Assembly (NCBI RefSeq): GCF_022201045.2
Contig: NC_068563.1
Span: 6,076,001 to 6,140,000 of the forward strand
Direction of reading: 5' to 3'
Source of the DNA: Citrus sinensis
Lineage: Eukaryota > Streptophyta > Magnoliopsida > Sapindales > Rutaceae
Length of the DNA stretch: 64,000 nt
In this document: one piece after another, positions 31,807-44,250 of the stretch
Numbering within the stretch: position 1 is the stretch's first letter
Layout of the letters: each line of letters opens with the position of its first letter
Position numbers and translations under genes: made by a program
The notes under the pieces: model-generated
Seen by the model: only the letters and a program-made list of their open reading frames with translations
What the model was told of the DNA's origin: nothing
The model's database searches: none

Positions 31807-33540
31807 TTTCTTTTATCTCACTCGCTCTCGCGTAGAAATTCTTTTATTTTCCATCTAATTTTCGCTCAATGGCCGTATTTTTCTTTGGTTTTTCTCTCAC
31901 ATTTTCCTCGGTCTCTTTTTGAATTTCACTCTTTTTTTCTCTCATTTTCTTTTCCACACTCTCTCTCTGTAGGCTCACTTGGTCTCCATAAACCTGCTTT
32001 GGTGTCAATGGAAAGGGAGTGATGTTGCGTTGATTAAATACAAATGAATATTTATTGGTGAAGCCATCATGTTTCACATGTCTGTCGAATTGCCAAGGCT
32101 ACCCAAGTAACAAGTGTCCAGCCTGCATTGACACTACATCACAAAGCACCTTATCTTTATACTTGCCAATCTGAAAAGTCATTAATACCTGCTTGTTCAC
32201 TTTCACCTCTCCACTGTCATTTAACCACTGTAGTTTGTATGGCCGTGGGTGTTTAAGTGTCCGAAGTCCTAACTTATCTACCATGATAGTACTAGCAACA
32301 TTAGTACAATTTCCTCCATCAATAATCATACTACATACTTTGTCTTGAACATAGCACCTAGTATGGAAAATATTTTCCCGTTGCGCTGTTCCTCTTCCTT
32401 TACTTGCACACTCAAAGCTCTCCTCGTTACTAAAGTCAATTCCCCAGGGGCTATATACTCTTCATCTTTGACATTCTCTAATGGTGGTATCTCATTCTCA
32501 TCCGTCTCATGTTCAGTTACAATCTCACCATTGTCCCGCAATACCGTAACTCTTTGGTTCACACATTCACTTACAATATGCCCCCTGCCTTAACATTTAA
32601 AACACTTAATGTCATGATTCCTAATAGTAGGAGTTACGGTGTTACCTTGTGTATTGTGCTTGGAGGGCTAGAATCTTAGCTTAGGTGTAATAGATGCTTG
32701 TGGCCTCTCGTCTCGTTTCACATTGCTCGACTTCCAAGGAGTGGAACTCGAGTTTGAGGCTGCACGAGTGTTACCCTTCCTCTTGAGTTGTTGCTCAATC
32801 TTGATGGCTTTGTGGACTATTTCCTCAATCTCCACATAATGTTGCAACTCAACATTATCTGCAATCTCCTGATTAAGTCCATTTAAAAATTGTGTCATGG
32901 TAGCTTCTCTATCCTCCTCCACATTTGCTCTAATCATGACAATCTCCATTTCTTTATAATAATCGTCAACGCTTCGGCTACCCTATGTAAGACGTTGTAA
33001 TTTTTTGTACAAGTCTTGATAATAGTGGCTAGGTACAAAACGTTTTCTCATCAATGGTTTCATTTCATCCCATGTCTCAATTAGACGTTCCCTATTTCGC
33101 CTCCTGCTTATAACAAGCTGATCCTACCCAGTAATAGCATAGTCAGAAAACTCAATCACAGCCAATTTTACTTTTTTTGCCTCTGAATAATTATGGCAGT
33201 CAAATATGAACTCTATTTTCTTCTCCCATTCAAGGTATGCCTCTGGGTCAGATTTTCCTTGAAAAGATGGAATCTTCATCTTTATGCCACTCAATCCATC
33301 ATCTTTATTCTAGCTCTCTTACCTTATCCATCTCTCCTATAGCTACCCATTGAGTCATCTCCTTCATCATACTCATCTCTATAATAGTCATCAATCTCTC
33401 CTCTAACTGGAGCTCTTTCTCTCTTACGTGCTTGGGGAACGAGTTGTGGCTGCCCTGCACGTGTGTTCTTTACCCGATCCAAACGCTCGTGGATGAGCTC
33501 TAATTCAGCCCTCATCATCCTTCTCATCTCTCCCATCAAT
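31807..33540 (-). pseudogene. gypsy gag and protease region
   Basis: Open stretches: 33539-33324 (start of gag, charged, MMRAELELIHERLDRV), 32949-32668 (FLNGLNQEIADNVELQHYVE, the retrotransposon-gag core), 32562-32326 and 32329-32099 (aspartic-protease-like region, MIIDGGNCTNVAS). A CCHC zinc-knuckle-like stretch near 32575-32605 carries an in-frame stop. Region 31807-32098 includes a low-complexity Lys/Glu-rich part. Confidence 0.75.
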
Positions 33541-34253
33541 GCTTGAATTTGTAAATTCTAAGTAGTTGCAGATTGATCCTCTTCATTTGTGTTTTGTTCT
33601 AAGTTGTGAGATATAGCTATTATTTCAAAAGAACGTTGGAAATAATGTGGAAGGACCTCACCTCACTCTCTTACGTGTTTCACTCAAGAAAAATGACTCA
33701 CTCAATTCCACTTGTGTTTCACTCAATTTATTGGCTTTTACCCTTTAATACGCTCACTCTCTTGTTTTTTTTTTTTTCTACTCTTTGTAATCTTCACTCG
33801 ATTCTTATCAAACTAATCAAACCAATATCAGGATTTCAGAAGCAATTCACAAAGATGACAACTAAGGAGAATTTAATTTCAAGAGTAAGAAGGCAATGTG
33901 TACAAAAGTCGAGTTTTGATTTTTGGTAAAATTTTCACCGATGGGGTAAAACTTATTTTAGATTTCCAAGACACAAATAATGATAAAAAAATGAAAGATT
34001 TTAAGAGGAGGTTGGAGTTTTTTTTTTTTAAGGAAAATGAGTTGGTAAAACTTGTGAATTTAAGGAGAATGAAACCACAAAGATGCAAAATTGATTTTAA
34101 AAGAAAACCCTAAAAATATTGTTCACACGGCACTGTTCACGCGGCACTGTTCACTACTTTTTTTTCTTTTTTTTATAGATACTAGAACAAGATGAAAAAT
34201 TCAAACAAGAATGAAAAACAACAAAGATAGATGGATCTGACCTTGGAGCCTAG
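33541..34253 (-). other. gypsy 5' untranslated region
   Basis: Sequence between the primer-binding site and the start of gag; no open frame on the element's coding strand. Contains poly-T/poly-A patches. Confidence 0.55.
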
Positions 34254-34265
34254 GCTCTGATACCA
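34254..34265 (-). other. gypsy primer-binding site for tRNA-iMet
   Basis: On the minus strand TGGTATCAGAGC, two bases inside the 5' LTR. It is complementary to the 3' end of initiator tRNA-Met including CCA (GCTCTGATA + CCA). The tRNA-iMet gene at 16011-16082 has exactly this 3' end. Confidence 0.92.
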
Positions 34266-34267
34266 AA

Positions 34268-35097
34268 TGATATGAACCCCGTCAAGAATTGACGCGACCC
34301 TAATCAATTTAGTTCCCAAGATCGAATCTAAATCAGGAATGGAATGGAACCTCGACCCAATGCTTATTGAAAGCATGAACCTTGGTATGTGAAGACGCTA
34401 CAATTAGTTATGGATGGTCTAATTGATAAGTCAAGAATTTGAACGCCACGAAAATTCGATAAGTTCAAAAAGTTCGTAAAGAACCAAAGAGAACTAACTC
34501 TCTCACCAATTGCATCAAAAACTTCTTTTTTGTTTATTGAATATCAGTACTTTATATAGGGTTGGTTACAAGAATTTTTTGAAATAAATCATAACCCAAA
34601 AATCAAATCTGAATCTAAATATTCCCTAATAGAAAAGAATCTAAATCAAATCAGAATCCTAATATAAGTAAATAGGAAAGAATTTAAACTAAATCAGGAT
34701 CCTAATTGTCTTAAATGCCTTACATCAATTAAATGGAAACTAGGCGATTAAAATAGAAATAACTGATTTGATTCCCTAATAGCCTTCTCACGAAACGGGA
34801 AAGTATCTGAAAAAGGAAAATAATATATTTTCCAGCCATAATGTTTAAGCCAACTCCCTATTTTATGGAAGTGATTATTTGGAAACTTCAAGAGGCTGAA
34901 TCATGCATTTATCATGTGCGGTTCCTTCAATGGACCTCCACGAATTTGATTGAGCCCAAGTTGCTTGAATCAATCCATTAAGTGCTTCTTTGAATTTCTT
35001 TGCTCGAACTCTTATAACGGGTCCAACGAAAACTTGAATAGGATCTGAGCATGCCTCATCTCATGTGCTTGTGATAGTTTTATCCTTAATCTCATCA
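34268..35097 (-). repeat. 5' LTR of the gypsy element
   Basis: 830 bp, tgatatgaacc … ctcatca, next to the primer-binding site. A TATATA-containing stretch near 34553 (TTTATATAGGG on the plus strand) could mark the promoter side of the LTR. Confidence 0.92.
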
Positions 35098-35102
35098 ATA
35101 CG

Positions 35103-35678
35103 TAAGAGTCAAAATGAGAAAAATAACAGAAGCATCAAGAATCACAGCAAAAAGAAGTTTGTGTTGGATTCCTTCTCCACAATAAAGCTCTTTTAAAGCA
35201 AATATTGACGCAGCTATTAATAAAGAAAAAAAGTGAAACAAGGGTTGGAGTGGTGATCAGAGATGGTTGGGGATCAGTGATAACTGCAGCTGTAAATCCA
35301 ACGATATTCTATGGAAATGTAGCTCAAGCTGAAGCAGTAGCAGTAATCTTTGGCATACAGATTGCTGTGGAAGCAGACTTACTACCACTAATTGTTGAAA
35401 CTGATTGCCAAGAAGTAACTGATTTTGTTTTACATAAGAAGAGCAGCAGAACAAAAATTTTCTGGAATAGTGCTGAAATTCAGAACAAGATGAACTCGCT
35501 CAATGACAAGGCAAAAATTCAGCATGTCCCTAGAGATTGTAATGCAATTGCTCATGCTCTAACTAAGACAACTTTAGTTTGTGAAGGCACTTGTGGTTGG
35601 AAGGGATCAGTCCCTCCTCAAATTGTATCATTGTTTTCAAAGTTTAATTAATGAAAGTAAATCTTTCTATCAAAAAAA
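35103..35678 (+). pseudogene. LINE RNase H domain and 3' end
   Basis: Continues the LINE after the gypsy insertion. An open stretch to 35651 is an RNase H domain of plant LINEs: GVVIRDGWGSVITA, AQAEAVAVIFGIQIAVEA, LIVETDCQEVTDFV, and the end block HVPRDCNAIAHALTK. Asp, Glu, Asp and the terminal His/Asp-type block are visible. It ends TTTAATTAATGAAAG and a short A-run at about 35672-35679. Confidence 0.85.
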
Positions 35679-35692
35679 ATTATTTGCAGCTA

Positions 35693-36031
35693 AAAAAATA
35701 TATTTAAATGGATTGATGTGAATTTGTGAAATTGAGAAGAGAAAGAGACGAAAGAGTTAATTAAGTAATTTTTTTAAAACTATTTAGATAATAAAATTCT
35801 TAATTAAAAAAAGGGTGTAGAAAAGATATTAATAAATTCAAATAGTACAATCTAAAAATTAATGTTAATTTTTTAATAAATGAGTGCATAGAGTAAAAGA
35901 GTCCTCAAAATAAAACATGTTTTTAACTCAACAAAAAATTTTGATAGTGGAATTTTTTTTCTGTATTAAAATTACACTCCAAGATGTCCTTAATTAGCCC
36001 TTTTCTTTATCCACGTGCTTTTACTATAACA

Positions 36032-36071
<40 letters not shown>

Positions 36072-39000
36072 GGTATTGAAATAATTTGGGGGGGGGGGGG
36101 GGGCGGGGGGGGGGCGCAATTCTGAAATAACAAAGTGGGGGCTTATCAGAGGCACTGCAGAGTGAGGAGCCACTTTCTGTCAGTGACTAATTAAGGATAA
36201 AACAATTCACAAACCCTTAGTCTGCTCGTGTTTCTTAGAATTTCATCAAAGCAATCAATGGTAGATAATTATATTATATAAAAGTAGTCATCAAAGTTGA
36301 AGAGCTATTGAAAATTTGTCCCCATTTAGTGGGTCGAAACTTGAAAGACATGGGCAGCTGCAAGCTGTAACGGTGTAAACTTTGATGTGATGGAAGCGTC
36401 GTACTGTTTATATTAATAAAAAAAATTTACAGTTAATTTCTGTCACCATATTTATTGCCTATAATTAAAACGCATAATCAGATTTCAGAATTTATTATTA
36501 TTGTTCTTTTAAAGGCTTCCACATGTTAACAACTCCACATGTATTTTAAGACTTTAAGACACATGTTAAGGGATAAAACTGAGTTAATAATATCATAATT
36601 ACATATTATTCTTTAATTAGTTTTTTATTTGACGTCATGTGTGCATTCCACGTTAGTGATGCTTGTCAAAATAATTAAGATTTAATGCATGTCCAATAAT
36701 TGGTGAGTAAGACATAATCATGAAGTTAAGACTTATGAGGTGAGGTGTCTTTATGGCGTTTTAAATAATGTTACCTTCTTGGCATTAATTTGCTTTGCAT
36801 GCACGATAATTTTCAACTAACTGATTATATAATACACAATTAACAATTTTTGTAGTAATTCTTTGAAGATGGTATCTATTACTTGTATTAAAAATTATGG
36901 TATTTGGTACCTCCCACAGTTGGGGTCGTTTTCAGAATACCTCGCGGTTAAGATAAAAAAAAAATTTATGGTATTTTATAGTTTTTGGCCAATCAAACCA
37001 TTTTATCATACTTCTGCAAAAAGATTGATGCATACAAAACTAGTATTGGCAAAGAATCGAACCAAACTTTTTCAATTTTGCAGCATTATGAATTAATTTA
37101 CATGAGCAACAAAGTATGACTTTTCAGCAGATTATTCCCTTCACATATAGTGATTGTTGAGTAATAAACTCATTCGAGCATAAACGTTAATTTATGCCAA
37201 AACTTGTTGAAAGAAAACGTGTCATCTTTTTCAAAAAAAAAAACTTTGGTACATCGGTAATAATACAATTAATTAACACTAATTTGACAAATACGTAGAG
37301 TCTTATATAATCAACAATTTAGTTAATAGTTTTTCGACGTGAATACAAGCATGATATAATAATAAGGGTTGTTTTACGACTGATGCTACGTACAAAAGAC
37401 ATTATTATTCAACTTGTTTGGTCTAATTTGCAATTAATCCACACATGTAGGCGAAACACTAGGATTAGGAGCACTATAAGTGTTCACTTTTCATAATAAA
37501 AATTAACTATTGGCGTCTAATGCTTTTGAGATGAGCATCATTTGCTGCATTCTCCTTCTTCACAAAAGCTATTTAAAAGCACTTATATAAAGAACAACAT
37601 TCTCCTCCTTTGGAGTGCTTCTGGCTGCTGCTGCTGCATAGTTTATTTCAAAACCCAGATAAAGTCAAGCTTGTTTCTCATATATTCTAATATAAAAAAC
37701 ATCACAATAAATCACTTTACTTTTAGGGCTACATATAGAGATTGCCCTACTTCATTTATATATTACTTTGTTTTTCTATTTTATCTAATTGCTGGATCTC
37801 TTCCTACAGAAGTTAAGGATTTGCTTTCTATGACTAAATAGGGAAAGCCATTGAGAGGAAGTTCATTTTGGAAGAGAATCCTCAATATGGAATATTTCAA
37901 AGTGATGAGGTTGCATCTAGATCATGAAATTTGTACTAAATAGAACCAATGAACAATGAACTTAGTAAATGGTTTCTTCCAAGTACAAAGTATATATTCT
38001 GTGCCAGTAAGTGTCTCAATCTTATGGTTAGTGATTGACACAATGCATCTTTGTAATAAAATATACAAGCATGGGAGAGCTTCAGCAATGCTTTCCAATT
38101 AAAGTAATAATTATCATCTAAAATCCACAAGATGCCTGCATAGTTTTTCTGACTAAACATATAAAATATTCAACTTTGAGGGAGCTTAGTTCTTGCTTTT
38201 TAGTAGTTATGGCTAGCGCCTATAGCTACAGGCTGATTCTTCCTCAACTTTCCAAACCCTGATTATAATATACAAAAATGCTGTACTACTCTCACTCAAC
38301 TTTATTTATATGCATGCAAATAGTTAAATGTTATAGAAACAATTTGTTTTCATGCAATCATCATTTATAAAGAAGGCACACTTGAACACATGCTATAAGT
38401 GCCACTAAACATAAAAGAAAATGCATATAGGGGCAATATGAAATCATCAAACAGCTTCTCTTTAGTCTTCCAGCTAACTATACTTGGCAAAAATTGTTCA
38501 AAACACAAGCAGATCATGATTTATATGCGGCATTTCTTTTCATCTTTTTGCATACATTGTGTGTAGAATGAGTCTGTGTGTGGAATATTGAATATATTGG
38601 GTTTGGTGATGTTCATGCATCGGTGAAACAACCATTAAAAATAAATAAAAAATTAAATTCTCTTCAAATCCTTATCGGTCTGCCAAAACTTATGTATGTA
38701 GTAGAATTAGAAATGTAGATTAGTTTCAAGCCTGCAAAGATACGGGAAATAGGGAAAAAAGCAGCTTAGAAGTTCGTAAACAAACAATTAAATGAGATTG
38801 GCTGATACTTAGAAAGACTTAAGGACAAAGAAATTAACAAGAAGACAAACTGCTAAGTGCTAAGACTGTCTTCAGAATATCACATTTAATTAATTAATAT
38901 TACCAAAGAAGATCATATAATGCAAGCATTGGAGTTAAAAAACAATGCACAAAGAAATAAGCTCTTTAGTACTTTCTAGTTCAATCGACATCAATTATAT

Positions 39001-39164
39001 AATCAAAATCCACTGATATCAAAACAACACAACAGCAACAATGATGTTGGCAAGAGAGAGCCAGTGAAGCCAATAAGTGTAAAATCCCTATTGGTCTCTT
39101 GGAAAGATACATATGATGATTAGACATATATAAAATAAAAATGCTTAGGAAAGAATTAAATCAA
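35693..39164. other. Long intergenic stretch with microsatellites
   Basis: No convincing gene in about 3.5 kb. An (AAT)n run lies at 36032-36070 and a G-run at 36088-36114. The part right of about 38900 may include SRS gene 3' sequence. Short open frames (for example 36863-37096, 37542-37841) show no recognisable similarity. Confidence 0.5.
36032..36114. repeat. (AAT)n microsatellite followed by a G-run
   Basis: About 13 AAT units at 36032-36070, then 27 bases almost all G (one C at 36104) at 36088-36114. The G-run could form a quadruplex or could be a sequencing/assembly artefact. Confidence 0.85.
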
Positions 39165-39197
39165 AGCTAGCTAGCTAGCTAGCCAGCCAGCCAGCCA
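39165..39197. repeat. CTAG/CCAG tetranucleotide repeat, SRS 3' UTR
   Basis: Four or five units of agct/ctag change directly into four units of agcc. It lies about 70-100 bases downstream of the SRS stop codon on the minus strand, so probably in the 3' UTR. Confidence 0.8.
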
Positions 39198-39266
39198 AGT
39201 GATCTCTTAAGCATTTAATTTGTTCTTCAATTCCCACATTTCTTTCCAAGATACAACTTGATCAGT

Positions 39267-40164
39267 CTAAGAGTTTGGATATTTTGGGAAAAATTGCGTA
39301 CCCGCGGACACGTAAGAGCCGAATGGGTATGTAAATGAAGAAGAATATGGAGTTTCATCAGCTGCAGCTAAAGCAGTAGTAGTAGTGGTAGTAGCAGCAG
39401 TGGTGGTGGTTAGGGCAGCAACAGTGAAGGGATAATAAGGTTGCTGCTGATGCTGAGGTGGCGGCGGAGGTTCACTGGAGGAGCTCTCTCCCACATTGTT
39501 ATTGGAGTTACTTTCACAGCCTTGATAATAGAGAATTCCTTTGAAAATATGCCCTCCAACACTTATAGAAGTTTTGTATGCAAGTGTTGTTCGATCAATT
39601 GCATCATCAATGGAACTCACTTTAACACATCTAAATGTTGCCTCAGATGTTATTTCTGCTGGAAAATTTCCTATTTGTAACCCTATAACAATTAAAGAAC
39701 CAAAGAAAAAATAGATCACAACAAATAGTTAAACTCAGGCAATTATTAGAACGCAGGAAAAGAAATCTGCTAGCTAGGGTTACAACTTACGACAGAATCT
39801 TTGGAAACACAAGCAAACGATATGAGGCGTGTTTGATGAATCTACATAACTGTTAGCTTTCTAAATGTGCAGATCTAACAACTTTACCTGGTGACGAAGG
39901 ATTCTCTCTAAGCCTTTTTGGGCTGTGTCCCTGAAGCTGAAGATGCTGTTCGTGAACAGGAACAAGGTGTTGATGATGATACCTCTGGTGCCTTCTGTAG
40001 GCTGGAATCCAAGTGCTTTTAATATGAGTTTCACATTCATATCCTCTTCTTTTACAACAAGTCCTACACCTCATGTACGCACAGTTCTTTTTGGCTTGGT
40101 TCCCACAGTCTTGACATCTTGTGACGCCTAATTCAGCTCCTAGTTGTCTAATATTCATCATCAT
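39267..40164 (-). CDS. SRS: SHI/STY-family (SRS) zinc-finger transcription factor (2 exons)
   Basis: Exons 40164-39888 and 39682-39267, 205-bp intron, about 230 residues. Exon 1 holds the RING-like finger C-x2-C-x7-C-x4-C-x2-CC-x6-C ([20 protein letters not shown]…), followed by the basic [13 protein letters not shown]. Exon 2 holds the family-specific IGGH domain ([18 protein letters not shown]). These two domains define SHI-related sequence proteins, plant-only activators that bind ACTCTAC elements and raise auxin synthesis (YUCCA genes) in gynoecium, stamens, lateral organs and roots. The N-terminus is short: the finger begins at residue 17, so this is one of the small family members. The C-terminus is low complexity (Ser, Pro, Gln, Thr and Ala runs). 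Three ATGs in a row start the frame. Which of the SHI, STY, LRP1 or SRS members it corresponds to is not decided. Confidence 0.92.
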
Positions 40165-41060
40165 TAATTCATTACACTACTAACACCTCACCTCTCATTT
40201 TTCTTTCCTTTTCAAACTAAAGTACCGCACACCCGTTTGCTTTTATCACTTATCTTTTTTGCAAAAAAAATGTAGGAATCAAAACAAGGGTTTTGCTTTT
40301 GTGGGTATATATATGTGGTGTAGTCTTTAACTACTTGGGGTTATGTCCTTCAAACCTTTTTGAGAAACTAGTTATAGAAAAACTTAACAAGAAAGATATT
40401 TTGTTGGTGTTTTTGCAGAGTGAAACACTGAAAATAGTAACAACCAAAAGTATTACAGAAGCTAGCGCACACAAGCCGCCATGGCTAACACATCATCAAC
40501 TCTCAACTCAAGTTTTTTATGAACAATTTATCCCAGACACCCACAAGACATAGAGAAAGAAAGCACTAATGAATTCTCTCTCTTTCTCTGATTGTTTTGT
40601 TTTTTTTTTTTTTTTTTTAATAATAATATCGGACATGAGCTGATGAGTGAAATGATTAAAGTACTATTTCGGTTGTGCGTTAAGCAGAGCTGGCGTAATT
40701 TGATACCGTTGGGTTTGGGTACAAATAAATAGATATGAGATGTGAAATTTGATACAATTTATTAAATGAGTTAGATTTGGGTCTATACTATTTTTTTTAT
40801 ATCGGACTAAAGTTAAAGTTCTGAACTTATTTATTCGATTAATGACACAATTATATTTTTTACTCTAAAATAATTTATAAATTCTTATTATCGACTTAAA
40901 TATTAGACATGATTTTTTTTAGAATAACAAACATATACACATTGTTTTATTTATAAAATTTTATATAAATTTATAACTTTAATATATAGTGCAAATATCT
41001 AATATTTTGATAGATATGAATATTTTTAATATCGAAAAAGAATATATACACATACATTAA
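40165..41060. other. SRS upstream region
   Basis: No gene. Includes a CT-rich run (aattctctctctttctctg) and poly-T near 40575-40620, about 410-450 bases upstream of the SRS start, which may be part of its leader or promoter. Confidence 0.45.
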
Positions 41061-41574
41061 AAAAGAGATAATGATTCGGGATTTCTACTGCAGGCGGTCT
41101 GATTCCGGATCATTTAGGGCGTTGGATAACTGGCTTTGGGATGATGATTGGCTCTTGCTCTATTACGGTTGCAGAACTTTAGGGCTTGTATCAGGGGCTT
41201 CAGCTTGCTTGGAACTCAGGTATCCGTAGATTGAAAGTTGAAACGGATAGCCTGTGCGTTTCACAGTTGGTGGCTAGACCATCGCCCATCGGTGATGACT
41301 AATGACTATGCTCCCTTGGTCCAGGCTATTAAGGATTATCTTAAATTGGATTGACATGTTTCCATCTCCCATATCTACAGAGAAGCCAATTTCGCCACAG
41401 ATTATATGGTAAACCTCGTTTTTTCTCTTCCTTTTGGCCTTCTTGTGTACCCTACCCCCCCTTTGGGTGTTCGGTCTCTTTTGCTTCATGGCTTTTACGG
41501 GGTTTCTTACCCCGTTCTGTTCTTCATTAGCTCTTTTTAGAGCCCCAGTTGAATAAAAAAAAAAAGAGATAATG
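41061..41574 (+). mobile_element. 3' end of a second LINE, 5'-truncated
   Basis: The body is 41074-41561, flanked by AAAAGAGATAATG on both sides (41061-41073, 41562-41574), a 13-bp target duplication, with an A-run before the right copy. Broken frames encode an RNase H remnant (LAWNSGIRRLKVETDSLCVSQLV). The 3' tail (…gagccccagttgaataaaa) differs from that of the LINE at 25491, so it is another family. Confidence 0.82.
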
Positions 41575-44250
41575 TGTAAATATTTAATATAAATTTTATT
41601 AAATATATAAATATTAAAAATAAAAATTTTGTTCAAATTTTATTAATATTTTGATATAAATATTTGACATAATTATTATGCGCGTCATGATTGAATCAAC
41701 TTAAATTGAATCAACTTAAATTTAATATTTTTTGTGACACGACGCAATACGGCCGAATGACTCGTTATTGGAGCCAACAGCTCAACAGGTACGCGTAAAA
41801 GAAGGAATTAATGACGAGCAAAAATATATAAATAAATAAAAATTAACCTTGGCGTTGGTACTAGGTTTATAGGTCTTATGATTTTAAACAGTAAGCTAAA
41901 GAATAAACACTGTTTGTATAATAAATAAAATACTAAAAATGGTTCAAAAAGTTGCAGGTCCATATTTATTTTCTCTGACAGTCAAAACTGACACCTACAT
42001 CACTATTCGTCTATCAAAATAACCGGGTCTTGACACTTTTCATTTCACTCCAGTGCTTAGCTTTGCTTAGGCTGTGTATGTGGGTTTTGGCCTACAACTA
42101 CTTTATTGGACTTCTTCTTCGTAGTCTCTCTTTCCTATGAGAAATGAATGAAAGTATAATTAATCTCATAGGGCTAAAACTTATGATTTAAATGATCTCA
42201 TTTTGTACCATATTATTATAATTTTTTGTCCTATAAGATTATTCTTTTCTTACATTAATTTCTTAGTATTATGAAGATGAAGTACAATAAATACAAAAGT
42301 TAATATTAGCATTGGATGATTTTTTTTTATACACTTATATATTATAATCCGATATTTATAATTAAAAATCTGTCGGGACTTGTTTGAGTAATTTTATTAC
42401 AACACAGCCTGAATATCAATCCTCATTAAACTAGAAGAAGATTTACCCTCATTATTATTTGAGTAAAATCGATCATACTCTAATATGGGGAGTCAATTAA
42501 CTCCCATTATATATGGAGATAAGTCCAGCGATGACCCTGCGCTGGGACTTGAATTGAATGATGTTATTACTCACGGCGACTCATCCAAATTATTGGATGG
42601 TGTAGGTCAAGTGTTTGGATTAGGAGGTATATTGGTATTGGAGTCGTTGGATGGCTTTAATAGTGTGTTTCAAAGTTCTAATAGCTTGGATTAGGGGCCC
42701 GTTGAAAGGTTATCTAGTGAATTAACTTGAAATAGACACTAGCGATTTTCTTTTTTAAATAGAAATGTTTTCTCCACAGGTACTGTAAAATTTCTTCAGC
42801 GCCTCATAAGACCTTAGTGCATGCCTTTTTACAATTTTTGAAGTAGCTCAACTTCAATATCAATGGCAAAATGAGTGTAATCAACTTCCTAGTAGTTGAA
42901 AAAAAAAAATCTCTCATATGAAGGGAAGTTGTTAACGCTCTACTAATTGATACGTGATTTCAAAACATAGTGATTTTAATTTTTAAGAATACAGTGATTG
43001 GTAACTCCAATGCACTCATTATGCAACTTTATATGTAATGAATTAAACATTTTTTTTTAAATAGTTCTTTATACGTAAAATTGTTGGTCCAAACTTTAAA
43101 GAAATGCAGATGTTAGCAGAAGGGGACTCTTGTAAGGTTACAATTTCTAGTTTTGTAAAAAAAAAAAATGATAGTGTTAAGATGCAGTGTGAAATTGCTG
43201 TATGTTAATTAAGAATAGTTTCTGAGCAGCCACAAATTCCTTTCAAGCTTAATTTACGGGTTTTAAAGATCTATTTTAAAAATTTTACTTTAAAAAGAAA
43301 AGGTAATAGTAACTTGATTGAGTGTTATACTTACAATGAGAGATTTGTGAAATAAGAGCTGTGAGTTGTAAGTCATCAAATATTCACTCGAAGGCCTACT
43401 CATTACAGGCACAAAGACAAAACTCAAGACTCAAAAGATGACCATACTCTTGATCTTGAACCAAAAACATCTCTGTCCCTCCCAATAATAAGGTGAGAGT
43501 AGCATTAATTTTGCCCATCAAGAAACGTATAATGGGAGTGGAATTGTCCATATAATGGAATAGAATAATTTTGGGCTGCAGTACTCTTAACAGAAATGAT
43601 GTAAAAAAAATTTCTTGCAAGTTTTCTTTGCCTTTTAAAAGATACAAAATCTCAGCCACTATTTTGATGTGAAGCAACACCTCATTGATGGAACGGAACG
43701 AGAGCGTGCCCCATATTCACACCTAACCACTAGCAAAATCTATCAACAGTGGGACACTGCTAGGACTCGTTTGTTTCCTTTTTCCTTTTTCCTTTTTTGC
43801 ATTTTGTTCTCTTCTTTCTTGTTTCTCATCTGTGTACGGCATACACCAACAAAAATGTTTCCCAGTGGCACATGCATATTTTCATCTTTGGGTAAATTTT
43901 AGAAGCCTTAACTTAACCTACCCTCAGGTTTGGGGTAGTCTTTCTTATTTTGATAGAATATATTTACGTATTCTTAGAGACCTCCGGTACCTTTGCATTC
44001 CGTTTCGTTTAAGTTAAGTAGACGAGAGTAAGATGGTAATTGGACAAGGCAGTGCTAAAAAATTCAAATAAATTTAATGTTTTCTATTTGGGTTTTGAAA
44101 TTGGTTTCAACTTTGTTAATATCCATGGGCTAATAAACTGAAAGAAGCTTTTACTCAAAAGATATTAACACAAGATAAAAAATTCTCATCTCTTTCCTTT
44201 ACTAAATCCGAAGCAACTAAGCTCAAAATCCATTTCATTTTTTTTTTTTT
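41575..44250. other. Intergenic, no gene seen
   Basis: AT-rich DNA with short open frames on both strands; none has a recognisable domain. No RNA gene detected by eye. Confidence 0.5.

Larger units (their letters stand above)
28369..35102 (-). mobile_element. Complete but decayed Ty3/gypsy LTR retrotransposon
   Basis: The element is 28374-35097 (6724 bp) inside the LINE, flanked by ATACG on both sides (28369-28373, 35098-35102). Both LTRs start TG and end CA. It runs on the minus strand: gag at the right, then protease region, reverse transcriptase, RNase H and integrase at the left. Integrase after RT is the Ty3/gypsy order. A primer-binding site and a polypurine tract are in place at the correct LTR borders. 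All coding parts carry stops or frameshifts, so it cannot act alone. Confidence 0.93.
25477..35692 (+). mobile_element. 5'-truncated L1-type LINE, split by a gypsy element
   Basis: The body is 25491-35678, of which 28374-35102 is a later insertion plus its duplicated ATACG; the LINE itself is about 3.46 kb. ATTATTTGC(G/A)GCTA flanks both ends (25477-25490, 35679-35692), a 14-bp target duplication with one mismatch, and a short A-run precedes the right copy. These are marks of target-primed reverse transcription. The copy starts after the endonuclease domain and retains reverse transcriptase, a zinc-binding (zf-RVT-like) region and an RNase H region. Frameshifts and stops make it dead. Confidence 0.88.

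Noticed and set aside
33606..34113. Plus-strand frames near the gypsy 5' end
   Set aside because: Antisense to the element's untranslated leader; low-complexity coding.
42485..42694. 69-codon plus-strand frame with a fairly balanced composition
   Set aside because: No domain, no splice neighbours, and flanked by AT-rich DNA; not supported as a gene.
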